DNA of 64,000 bases from Hygrocybe punicea (taxonomy: Eukaryota > Basidiomycota > Agaricomycetes > Agaricales > Hygrophoraceae): NCBI GenBank assembly GCA_963556145.1, contig OY744465.1:3596001-3660000 (forward strand), in the 5' to 3' direction. Below, piece after piece: positions 1 through 10,830 of this stretch (within the stretch, counting starts at the first letter, position 1; every line of letters starts with the position of its first letter). A model generated the notes under the pieces. That model was not told the origin of the DNA. It saw only the letters and a list, made by a program, of their open reading frames with translations, and made no database searches. A program made the position numbers and the translations under genes.

Positions 1-2
1 GA

Positions 3-1781
3 CAAGAAATACTAGATGAGCGCAATCAATATATTCCTGCAAACTCAAAGTCTGTTTCACACAAAACATATGCTGATGCAAATGAAAACAATGTGATCAT
101 TGTGGACCAGTCATACTTGATGCAATCTTTCAGAGCTGCAAATGCACAGAGACAACAGGTAATTGATGCCACAGTTAGAAAATTCAGCTTGAACACTGAG
201 CAGAAAAGAGCCTTTAGGATTATTGCAAATCACACTTCATCTCCCAGCAGTGACCAGTTGAAAATGAATATTGCTGGAATGGCTGGCACTGGAAAATCAC
301 AAGTCATCAAAGCAGTTGTTGATTTCTTTGACACTACACATGAGTCTCACAGATTTGTTATTCTTGGTCCTACTGGTACATCTGCAGCTCTACAAAATGG
401 CTCAACTTATCACTACTTCCTGGGCATCAATCCAAACATGTCAAATAGAAATGAAGCAATGGGCATTGCTCAGCTGAAAGGTAGACTAGAAGGAGTTGAT
501 TATATTTTCATTGATGAAGTCTCAATGTTGTCTTGTCATGATCTCTACAAAATCAGTGCTAGACTAGCTAAAGCTTTGAACATACATGACATGCCATTTG
601 GTGGAATCAACATGATATTTGCTGGAGACTTTGCACAGTTACCACCAGTTGGAGGTGCACCATTGTATAGTGGAACAGTTGGCACTCATATCACATCAGC
701 CTTGACAACCCACTCTCAGGAAACTGCCATTGGCAAAGCACTCTGGCATCAAGTGACCACAGTTGTGATTCTCAGAGAAAACATGAGACAGAGGACCCAA
801 ACAACTGAGGATGCATTGTTCAGAACTGTCCTTGTCAACATGTGCTATGGCAAATGTACTGCACAGGATATTCAATTTTTGAGAACCAGAATTGCAGGCA
901 AGCGTCCAGACCAGCCCAATATAGCCTCTCACACATTTAGAAATGTTCCTATCATATGTGGCATTCACTCACAAAAGGATCAAATCAATCTTCTTGGATG
1001 TGAAAGATTTGCTTCTGACACCAATCAAAACTTGACCAACTTCTATTCCATTGACAAGTGGGGAAAAGACAAGGATTCTGTAAGAAGCAAGTCCAAATCT
1101 AAAGCTATACATCAATCCAGTGACATAGACTTTGATACACAAAGAGAGATATGGAAAGTGCGACATGCTGCAACTGATAACTTTGCTGGAAAACTCTCCT
1201 TATGTCTTGGTATGCCAGTGATGCTTCGTAATAATGATGCCACTGAACTCTGCATTACAAAAGGACAAGAAGGATTTGTTGTTGGCTGGCAGTCAATGAA
1301 AGCAAGTCATGGCGAAAGAGTACTTGACACCTTGTTTGTTAAACTAGACAAACCTCCAAAGCTGGTGCAGATTCCAGGACTGCCTGACAATGTAGTGCCC
1401 ATTGTAAAAAACACCAAGACAATTCAGTGTGTATTTCCCAGTGACCTGAAGGAATCCATTGAGAGACAACAAGTCTGGGTGCTACCTAACTTTGCAATGA
1501 CTGCTCATGCTGCTCAAGGAAAAACACGTCCATTCAATGTTGTGCATTTAAACAGTTGTTTCAACCACATGTCATATTATTCTTCATTGTCTAGAAGTGC
1601 TTCTGCTGCTGGAACTGTAATAATTCAAGGCTTTGACACTAAAGTGATCACTAGAGGGTGTTCTGGATATCTTAGACAAGAATTTAGAGAACTAGAATTG
1701 CTTGATGAGATTACAAGGATCAGATATGAAGGAAATTTGCCTGACCACATTGATGCTAGTACACGCTCAGTTATGCTTTGA
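3..1781 (+). pseudogene. Helitron-type PIF1 helicase domain, 5' cut by window
   Basis: The frame is open from base 3, so the true start lies upstream of the window. The protein shows a Walker A motif (GMAGTGKSQVI, about 280-312), a Walker B (FIDEVSML, about 508-531), a later box with FAGDFAQLPPVGG and a C-terminal TAHAAQGKTR box. These are the motifs of PIF1/RecD-like superfamily 1 helicases, which in fungi are mostly the C-terminal half of Helitron rolling-circle transposon proteins. The Rep nuclease part would lie upstream and is not visible. The frame stops at a single TGA (1779-1781); the same frame then continues open to the USP-like part, with a box starting at NFQQWKG directly after the stop. 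CGA to TGA, a C-to-T change, would explain it. I therefore read 3-4490 as one former ORF. Helicase identity is secure; the Helitron assignment rests on family knowledge. Confidence 0.85.
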
Positions 1782-4490
1782 AACTTTCAGCAGTGGAAGG
1801 GAATTCACTATGTTCCTGCCAAAACTGATACTGCTATTAAATGGTCACCAACTGATCAACTACTATTGGCTCATAGAATCCCTGACAGCCCATGGCAATT
1901 GGTTGAAAAAGGCAAAGGCAAACAGAATGCAGCTGTAGTTGCAAGTTCATTTGTTCCAGCAAAAGGCTCAGTTGCTATTGGTTCAACCCACAAACATTCA
2001 CTTGACACAAACAATGAACCAGTAGCTAAAAGGCCTCGGATCACCAAAGACCATGTCAACAAAGGATCCACAAGCAAGCAACAGATCATTAACTCTCCAG
2101 CTGGACTGATCTGGGACAGAAATGACTACAGCTGTGCATATGACTCATTGTTGGTGATTCTGTTCAACCTGTGGAAAGACAATCATGCAGAGTGGTCTAC
2201 AATATTCAGAAGCATGAATGATCATTTGACCACATTGTCTCATGGTTTTCCACAGGTGTTGCATAAGAATATGGCATTTGAACAGCTAAGAGATCACCTT
2301 AGGACTACACTGCATAACATGAATCCTACAGACTTTCCTAGAGGCACTGTGGGCATCAGTGTTGCCAATCTGGCTATGGAGTTGTTTAAAGTCAATGACA
2401 TTGTAGCCTCTTCTCAACATGAATGTTCTGAATGTGACTTTGCAGAAGAACCCATTGATGACAGACTAGGCTACGTGTTACATGCTGATGACACTATTAA
2501 ACAGTCAACCATGAATTGGGTTGATACCTTGTCACAGAAAACCAATAGAAGATGTCCTGATTGCAACAGCAGAATGAATCAAGTTGTATTTTATAATGAA
2601 GCACCACACATTCTTGTGCTAGAGTTGTCATGAAAATACGTCACCCCCATACATTTTTCCTCAGATACCACTTATTTTCATGACGATCTTTGACAGATTG
2701 TCAGACAAACCCTTACGATTCACACACCCTGCAGAGCGGGGGAGACATTACATTCACAAACCCCTAGAAGGGGCACCAGACCAGATACAAGTACAGATGA
2801 TGCAATTACACTATTCTACAGTAATCGCATCCGAGACCGACGACCCCAACTGGACGCGCATGTCATCCAGGAACCGCTCAACCTCCCTTTCCAAAGACCT
2901 TTCAATCGCTGCGCGACAAACAACCATAAACCTCGATGCCACCCCGAATGGCAGTGGGAAACCAGACTCACGATAAGTCAAGTCCCCGACCAGCTCCGGA
3001 GAAGGACCCCTCAGGTCCTCAGACGATGAGCCCCAGCTCACTGTGACTAGTGGCGGTATCTCGGGGGACGACTCCTCCGACCTCCACGCATCATCCAATT
3101 CTAGAATAGAGACTCAATCAGAAGACCCCAGATGTTCCACCGACCAAAGCACTCACGGTACGGGTCGGCCAGTAACTGGCACAAAAGGACCTTGTGTACC
3201 TTAACCAGCGGGCAACACTCCGTGCGATGCCTAGCCTTCCCGCAAGCGAAACACCGACCCAGAGCCCAATAGAGATCCCGATCAGAAGCTGAGAGTTGTA
3301 TAAGGTGGTGGAACGTATAACAATTAACCTTGATAACTGGGGTTGGGGAGAAGAGCGAAGAAGCCTTGAAGAAAGTGACTTGGTGATAAGGGTGGAGACA
3401 CATCGCATTTCTGCAGGACAAGCATGCAGAAACCACCAAGCTTTATACACAACCAAGAAGACCCTATCACCAAGAACGGTCCACCGGCAACTACCAGCAA
3501 GACCCGCACGTGACCAGACGTTCAAAACTCCGCTTTCCATCAGACGACACCATTCTTCCCATCATTCACACAAAGACAATAGACACCCCACCCACACCAT
3601 CACCACCCACACCTGTCAAAGACCGAATCATGACACCATCAATCGCTGCCGCCGTTATCGCTATCGTTATTGTATACACGTTCCTCCTCGCAACAATAAT
3701 CTGAGGAGTACGACGAATCCACGGGGTGATCGACCCCAAGATCCCCCTATCAACATTCGAGGCATTCCGACCCCCCACGATCCACAGCAATGACACGTCA
3801 CACGGCAACAGCAACAACAACGAATCAAGCCGCCGAGGTGACGTGTCCCCTTGCAGACCCACCCATGACACATCAGACCGATGCCACGTAGCTACGGAAC
3901 GTGCCGGCACCGAACGTAGGGTATCGCAGCAGGGCTGACGCATCTACTCACAGGACGACTAAAAGTGAGTCGGTGCTCATACGACTCACAGAGGCTGCGG
4001 GAGGGGACGAAGGGTATAAAAGACGTCGAGCGAGAAGCACATAGATCCCTAACTTTGACCTCTTGTATTACTCCTAGCAGTTGTACTAGACGTAACAAAC
4101 TTCATCCAAACTACATCACCTGAACCTTATCCCTGAAAACCCTACCTCTATTACCGCCGACATCGTGCAACCGTTTGACCCGCTGATCCATCACATGACC
4201 GCTAGTCGTGACAAGAGTATCCATTCAAAAATATTAAAACCAGTCATAGACTAGAATTTGTTTCAGAGACTGGCACAAAGACATTAGAACTTAGAGGCAT
4301 TGTATATCATGGTCAATATCATTTCACATCACGTATTATTACTCCACAGAAACAAGTATGGTATCATGATGGAATAACGACAGGCAACTCTTGTTCCAGA
4401 GACACTGACCTTACACAACTTTCAGACCATGATATCAGACACTGTAAAAATAGAAACCTTGTACTAGCTATTTATGGTCAGAGTCTTTGA
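1782..4490 (+). pseudogene. USP-like cysteine protease domain of the Helitron protein, split by an LTR
   Basis: This part is in frame with the helicase. It shows a Cys box (NDYSCAYDSLL, about 2122-2154) resembling the USP/C19 box where Cys is followed by a small residue, an aromatic and an Asn/Asp-Ser-Leu. Next come two CxxC pairs (CSEC about 2427, CPDC about 2553) like the USP zinc ribbon, and a stretch (PHILVLE) like the strand after it. The ORF then stops at 2633 inside an inserted LTR. The same frame resumes after the LTR at 4219 and carries a His box (HGQYHFTSR) and WYHDG, like the USP GHY and W-Y-x-D-D boxes, ending at TGA 4488-4490. Removing the LTR and one copy of its target duplication joins the two parts without frame change. 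A deubiquitinase-like role is inferred from motif order only; OTU or a novel papain-fold group is the alternative. Confidence 0.7.
2626..4213 (+). mobile_element. solo LTR (1,588 bp) with 5-bp target duplication
   Basis: The insert begins TGTCA (2626-2630) and ends TGACA (4209-4213), perfect inverted termini of the TG...CA type. It is flanked by the identical pentamer agagt at 2621-2625 and 4214-4218. A TATA box (tataaaag, 4015-4022) lies about 190 bp from the right end, as expected for the U3/R border of an LTR read on the plus strand. No second copy of the left end was found inside, so this is a solo LTR left by recombination rather than a full element. It interrupts the USP-like domain exactly. 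The superfamily (Gypsy or Copia) cannot be set from the LTR alone; 5-bp duplications fit both. Confidence 0.85.
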
Positions 4491-4929
4491 GCATCCTCCT
4501 TGAGGTCAAGCACAGCTGTCTTCATGTATTCATCTGTTGTGTAGCATTCAAGGTCATGGAGATGTAGGGTTGAGCAAATGTGAGTTAATTGTCAGCACAC
4601 TGTTTGGGGGGCAGTTGTGTTTTGCAGTTGACCTGTTGCTCCCTGAGCAATTGCTTCATGGCTGAGAGTGTTGCATGATGGTGCAACACAGGGGAGATGG
4701 CAGGTAGAGAAGGAGGTTGATGAAGACTCAAGACACTCTATGTAGATTTCTTTTATGCTAATTTATATGTTGCAGAGGTGGGAGGTGGATTTATTAGATC
4801 AATATGCAATATGCAACACATGCTATGTATCTTATGCCATATGTAACATGCTTTATGCCATTTTCTTAAGTTAGCAAAGAATTGAGGGAGGGGAAAAAAG
4901 AACTCGTTCATGCCATGCGCAGCACTGGC
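4491..4929. other. non-coding stretch downstream of the Helitron ORF
   Basis: AT-rich sequence without a convincing ORF. I looked for a Helitron 3' end (short hairpin followed by CTRR) and saw no clear one. It contains short repeats of the kind atgcaatatgcaacacatg at 4800-4860. Confidence 0.5.
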
Positions 4930-6036
4930 CCACTAAACAAGTATCCAGCTGGTGCTGCTACTGCCGCCGCCGCCGTGCTGCTAACGGTGGTGCTGCAGCT
5001 GCTGGTGATGCCATGCTGGTGGTGCTAGTGGTGCTGGTGTTGCCGCCGCCGCCATGCTGGTGCTGGTGGTGCCACCGTTTCTGGTGGTGGTCGTAGCGTA
5101 GCCACCGTTGCTGGTGGTGGTGGTGTTGCAGCTGTTGCATTGCTGCCACTGGTGGTGGTGCCGCCGTTTCTGGTGGTGGTCGTAGCGTAGCCGCTGCCGC
5201 CGTGATGGTGCTGGTGTTGGTGTTGGTGCTGCTGCTGCCGCTGTGCTGGTGGTGGTGCCACCGTTTCTGGTGGTGGTCATAGCGTAGCCACTGCCGCCGT
5301 GCTGGTGCTGGTGCTGATTCTGGTGCTGGTGGTGCTGGTGGTCCTACCGCCGTCGTGTGCTATTGCTGGTGGTTCTACCGCCGTGGTGGGCTATTGCTGG
5401 TGGTGCTACCGACATGATGGAGCTGGTGCTGGTGGTGGTCGTAGCATAGCCGCCATTGCTGGTGGTCGTGGTTGTGGGGGTCGCAGCGTAGCTGCCGTTG
5501 CTGGTGGTCGTGGTCGTGGTGTTGCAGCTGTTGCGTTGCCGCCACTGGTGGTGGTGGTGCCGCTGTTTCTGGTGGTGGTCATAGCGTAGCCGCTGCTGCC
5601 GTGATGGTGCTGGTGTTGTGTTGGTGCTGGTGTCGCCGCTGGTGGTACTGGTGGTTCTACCGCCGTGGTGTGCTAGTGCTGGTGGTGCTACCGACGTGAT
5701 GGTGCTGGTGCTGGTGGTGCCGTTTCTGGTGGTGGTCGTAGTGTAGCCACCGTTGCTGGGGCAGTGGTGGTGGTGTTGCAGCTGTTGTGTTGCTATCACT
5801 GGTGGTGGTGTTGCCGCTATTATGTTGCCGCTGGTGGTGGTGGTGGTGATGCCGCTGGTGGTGTTGCCGCCGTTGCGTCGCCGCCGTCACTGGTGGTGGT
5901 GGTGGTGGTGATGTTGCTGCTGTTGCATCGCTGTCGGCACCAGTGGTGGTGGTGTTGCAGCCGTTCCATCGTGGTGGTGGTGCCGCCATTGGGTCTTCGC
6001 CACGGTCACTGGTGGAGAAGGAGGTTGTGGTGGTCA
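4930..6036. repeat. GGT/GCC-rich minisatellite, about 1.1 kb
   Basis: Nearly the whole stretch is built of GCTGGTGGT-like triplets on the plus strand, with a higher-order pattern. A core starting gtttctggtggtggtc and followed by rtagcgtagcc recurs at about 5077, 5166, 5263, 5565 and 5722, with a variant (cattgctggtggtc type) between. The first copies are 89 and 97 bp apart. Several frames are open on both strands because the triplets rarely form stops; these are not genes. The strand asymmetry (G and T on plus, C and A on minus) is extreme. Confidence 0.9.
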
Positions 6037-6542
6037 TTTAAGAGAGGTAGCGCTTACCTTGTTGTTAAAACAAACCGTGTACAAATAAAGCCAAAGTTTG
6101 GACTTAGAGAAATTTTCGACTCGCCACTTCGATGTATATTACATAATCATCCACACTGAACTACGAAAAAGTGTTAAGGAAGCAAAAAAGGGTAAAGACA
6201 ATGGAATATATGAAAAGTAAAAAAAGTCTTAAGAAAAATAAAAACACAAAGTAAAAGTGTATGTTACTTAGTGCCTTAGATATACTTAGTCTACTTATCG
6301 GACACTTAGTTTACTTAGCCTCTTATGGCTTGTGATTAAGTCAGCTAAGTCAAATAAGTCAAAACCCCATTTACTGATGAATGGCATATACTATATATTT
6401 TACTTACATTACATATCATGTATTATAAATCAATGTCATTTCCCATGATCAAATTCCTGACTAATCAGGTAAACTCTGGTCCGTGCGTGGGTTTCATTCA
6501 CTCAACTCTGCAAGGATACAACCACTTCCAAAAACCTCCACT
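6037..6542. other. AT-rich intergenic spacer
   Basis: No gene seen. The segment 6230-6370 carries repeated acttag/cttagt words. It probably includes the promoter and 5' leader of the zinc-finger gene starting at 6543. Confidence 0.5.
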
Positions 6543-9500
6543 ATGCAAGTCCTCTCTGCGCCATCAGAACACAACTCGAATAGCCCTTCTTCGCTCCTAC
6601 CCACACCGGGTCCGGAAACTTTGTCCGACCCTGCATTGTCTTTGAGAGAGGCTGCTCTCTTAACGCTCAAATCCAAGCGTCGCAAACCGAACTGGGGTCT
6701 TTCTCATCGTTCATTTCCTGATGATGCATCTTGTCGGCTTGATTATGGGCAAGCACATGAAACAACACCTCCTGCTACGACTCCTCCAATCACACCAACC
6801 CCTCCCCTACCGATACTCGCACCCAGAAACTTGGAGGTGGAAGATGGGCAAATTCGAGAAGAAGGTGAAATCAGCGATACCGAAGGAACTTCCCCCGTTA
6901 CTGCTCAGCCATCTGTACACTTAGAACTTGAACCCACTCCGGACTTTGCAACCTTTCCTCCAGCCGTCGATCAGGTCAGACCAGGTTTAAACAGTGCGTA
7001 ATCCTGATTTCACCCTCACCTTCGGACTGACACTCATGCAAGTGACACAAGCGCAATTCACCATGGCTAAAGACTCAGTTCTTGACCTCCTCGGCTGGGG
7101 TGTTCTTCCTGAATACCTTGTCGAGTCCGGTTTGAGTCGGGAAATTGTATACTATGTCTTTAGAGAACTCAACTTGCGATTCCCTGCTAACCTCGATATC
7201 ACTGGCCTCATTCCATACCCTCCCACACCAACAGCTATCCCAGTGTCAAATCGTCTTCAATATCCAATATTGGTGGCCCCACCATCTACTCCTGTTCCTT
7301 CGGAGATCGACGCAACCGGTACCTTGCATTCTACTTTATCACACAATAGTGGTCTCCCTGCGAAACCCCCAAAGTTTGCGAGATACAAGTCTAATTCCGC
7401 GTTACCCAAATCATCGACAATGGAAGGTTTGGCAACGCCATCATCTACCCTACTTTTCACCTCTGAAGTCTCAGTTCCTACTCCTCTAGCACTGCCTGCG
7501 ATCGACACTAGCCCCAGCTTGCACGATATGGAACAACAAAGGCGTCAAGAACTCATGGCTCGTAAAGCTGTGCAAGCTTCTCGCAAACCAAAACCATCAT
7601 TAGATGAAGTGTCTCCCTCTCTCATATCAGGATCTTGTGCGATCGAACCCAATGATCAGGACGTAGAGATGACCCCACACGTCGAAGAAGGTTCTGTTGA
7701 TGAATTTCTAAATAGCATTGGATCCGTTCCCCTTGTGGACGACGGAAATCAGAATGATGTTGATGCACCCAAATACTCCAATCCATTTCACCCCAATCCT
7801 TCGCCAATGGACGTGGATATCGACATAGCTGTTCCAGGGAACACCACCCCAACAGCACCACTTCGATCTACCACACCCCCTCGTTCACCTTCGTCGATTC
7901 GCTCCTCATTAACTTCTACCTACGCCAATTCGACCTCATCTATAGATCAAACTCCGGATCAGTCACCACCTTCCACTTCCACTGAACCACCGATGGCTGC
8001 TTTCAACAATTCCGCGATCTTGCTCTTGAGCCATCCCGGAAATATTAAGGGCAGCAACGGTCCTATGTCAGCGCCGTCGCGCCGAGGAACTAAACGGCCG
8101 GTAGCGGCGGACTTTGTTGATTTCGACCCTGGGCCTTCGCGTCAATATCCGGGGAACGGATACGTGAATGGTAGCTTGAACCGAAGAACGGGGAGTTTTG
8201 CCAGTGTGAGTGGGATGCGTCGGTGCGTGATCGACCTGAGTGACAGTGAGGACGATGGTACCATGGGCGATATGCGTGGTGATAAAGGTTTGGGTGCCAA
8301 TCACGAGCGTAGATGGGGAGAGCCGTCATACTCTGGATCCAGCCCACTTATATCTCATAATGATGTGGGAACACCACCGAATATTCCTTCTTCCAGTGAT
8401 CTGGGAACTATGTCACCTGCAGCGTTGATGGTGAAGGAGCGAGAGATTCGTAAAATGCGCGAGCTCATTGCGCAGAGAGAACAGAATCGGCTGAAAAAGC
8501 TTGCTACGGTGTGCTGCGCTTGTTATGTTAGAACAGTATACCTGCTGATCTCATAATCCGCAGTCGTGCAGACCGACTTCGGCTGCAAACCATCATCCGT
8601 CGTCAATTGGCAAGGCCGGTCCGCAGTCTGTTAAACAAGAAGATGACTTTGCAGACCCCCTTGTGAGTCCTTCCAGGCATAAAGTGGAAAAAGACACGGC
8701 AATGCAAGACCCTATTTCGCGTGGTTCGTGCGACTCGTTGTATCACGGGTTGCCAGTTGCTAAACAATAAACAGAAGCTCCACAAGTATCGACGTCTGTT
8801 TTCCTAACAACAGACTTTGCAGCGTCAAGCAGACGCACGTCTGCATCTGTAACACCTCCCATCGGTTCTCTCTCCCGGTTCCTCGCCCCTCCGACCACCG
8901 GCTGATTTGTGCGAACTCCTCTGTTTGTTTGTTTTTTGTCATTGATGCAGATGATCCCGTCCCGACCGTTATGGATCACGTTAGTTTCGGTGAAGAAGGC
9001 GAGTGCATCTTCCCTTACGAAATAATGACCTAAATTGATCCAACATCCTTCGTTATGTCACCACATGATCTCGACTGGTCGCGTCTGTTGTCCATTGGGT
9101 CCTCACCATTTTTCGCCAGACAGTTGATACGGCTGAAGGAATGCGAGAACAAGTGGCAAGGATCTGTTTGCCGTGGTCCCCTGTGAAGAGGTTTTCCTGA
9201 CTTGGTGCCTTTGTTTATTTTGTTTGGTCGTCATGCTCGCGATGTGCTGTGGTCCCCCACCGTTTGTGTTCTCTCGACAGGCTAGCGAGAGCACGTATTC
9301 AAGACTGGCAACAGAAAACCAGTGGCAGCAAGATGCAAGGTTAGACGTGGACCAGTCGTCGTCGCCGTCGTCGGCACTGGTGCGTGTTCGCATATAATTT
9401 GCGCGTGATTGATGTTCCGAGAGTTCCCTTACTGATCAGAATTGATACCCCCCTTTTTTCTCCTCCTGCAGTTGCGACCGGAAGAAGCTGAGAGTAGATT

Positions 9501-10130
9501 TGCGACATACGATTCTCCTTTTGAGTGGTACCCTCTATTACGTTCACACTCACCTGTACACACAGGCGGCGATGCATCGGAAGCATGGCACTCTTACTCT
9601 ACAACCATTCCTTCTTCGTCGTCGTCGTCTTCTGTCCTGTTGCCACTTCCGTCTCTGAAGGTTCTCAAACTAGCTAGCGTTTCAAACTTGCTGGACCCGT
9701 CCAAGAGAATATGCCAATATGAAGTGCCCGGAGGCGGGATGTGCCGTGACGAAGGGTGCGAGGATGTTCATCTTAGCCGAGTTGTAGAGGCTAATCCGAA
9801 TGGTACGTATTATGTTATTTCGGTCGTGTGGCTCATCCGATTTCGATGCAATTCATTGTTTGCCATTTCTCATACTAATTGTGTTTTACTTGCATTCCAT
9901 GCTACGGAATTCTTCATGCAGACAAGGATACTGCACAATACGTTCACGATGCTCTTCCAGAGGACTGGCAAGGGTTGTGTAGCGTCCGGAGCATCGAGGA
10001 AGCCCTTGAGGGTGTTCGACAGCGAACTAGCGTCGAGGGCAAGACGACGATGGATCTTGAAGCGCGTGTCGCACAGGCGCTGTTTACACTATACTGGGAC
10101 AGGACTAGACCTGACATTGCAAGTGACTGA
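6543..10130 (+). CDS. Red1/ZFC3H1-like protein with zf-C3H1 domain
   Basis: The proposed exons are 6543-6993, 7043-8508, 8564-8727, 8775-9002, 9120-9165, 9281-9379, 9472-9802 and 9922-10130; they sum to 2,994 nt (997 aa) in one frame. The N-terminus has LREAALLTLKSKRRK and an acidic GEISDTEG segment; the middle is Ser/Pro-rich, followed by a basic helix (EREIRKMRELIAQREQNR). Near the C-terminus is CQYEVPGGGMCRDEGCEDVHL-type spacing (C-x9-C-x4-C-x3-H, about 9712-9771), the zf-C3H1 domain of Red1 and ZFC3H1, which tether the nuclear exosome for decay of meiotic and unstable RNAs. The first two and the last two introns are firm. Between 8728 and 9281 splicing is uncertain: a TAA at 9031 lies in frame unless the 117-nt intron 9003-9119 is removed. 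The ATG at 6543 was chosen because it precedes the conserved N-terminal block; 6483 is not an ATG-led alternative I favour. Confidence 0.75.
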
Positions 10131-10599
10131 CGCTCGGACAGCAAGCAATATGCCGAAGACAAGCGAAGGGAAAGGGTGAAGAGCGCAAGAGCGCCATCAG
10201 GATGGGATTCCTAGCGTCAAGCAGGATCCGTTCTGAGAAGATCATAGTCGCCAAATTGGGCGGGTGTTTGTTTGTCGTGTTGATTAATGTGATTTGATTT
10301 GAGCTGGAAACGAGTGATCAGGCACAGACACGCAGTGGTCGCATAGTGACGAGGATAAATAAATATGAGCGGGGGAACTTTAGATAGGGGAGCGTGGGAG
10401 CGCAGCTGGATTTAACTCGAGAGCTGCCTAATGTGGAGATGTGTGCCGAGGTGCCGACAGCGCTGATGGCTGTGCAGGACTAAATCCGGCTGCCTGGGAT
10501 GCCGATTGGGGACGTCGGCCGGCGATCTAGGACCGTGATGTGACAGGTGGATCTCGATGGCCGGTGACAGTCGGAGACTGCCGGGTGTACCTTTTTGAT
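10131..10599. other. intergenic region between zinc-finger and MADS genes
   Basis: This contains the presumed 3' UTR of the upstream gene and the distal promoter of the MADS gene. No coding potential is visible on the plus strand. A long minus-strand ORF covering 10480-11271 is the shadow of the CT-rich promoter and MADS exon 1. Confidence 0.5.
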
Positions 10600-10830
10600 G
10601 ACTGTATTATTATATAAGTCGTCTTTTCTTGATCTCTCCCAACTGAGACACTCCTCTTCTGCCCGACTTCCAACTTCAGCAAGTTCCTTTTCCGGACTGC
10701 ACAGTCCATCGCGTCCTCCTCCTCCTCCTCCCCACTTCCTCCTCGCCCCTTCCTCGCCCCACACCCGCTCACCTCCCTCTCCAGCTTCCCCTTTTCCCTC
10801 TCCGTTTTTCCGTGGGTTTTTTATTCTTAT
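10600..10830 (+). promoter_or_regulatory. TATA-like box and CT-rich leader of the MADS gene
   Basis: tatataag at 10611-10618 is followed by a long pyrimidine-rich tract (10625-10825) with repeated tcctcc blocks, ending just before the ATG at 10831. Such CT tracts are common just upstream of starts in highly expressed filamentous fungal genes. Assignment is by position and composition. Confidence 0.5.

Noticed and set aside
3212..3253. Zinc-knuckle-like CX2CX4HX4C on the minus strand
   Set aside because: It lies inside the solo LTR, in the antisense direction, with no other gag feature; taken as chance or very old debris.
3510..3704. 64-codon plus-strand ORF with a hydrophobic stretch
   Set aside because: Inside the solo LTR, no conserved feature, low-complexity Thr/Pro part.
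4958..6159. Several ORFs on both strands rich in Gly/Val or His/Thr
   Set aside because: They are readings of the triplet minisatellite; nearly all frames are open.
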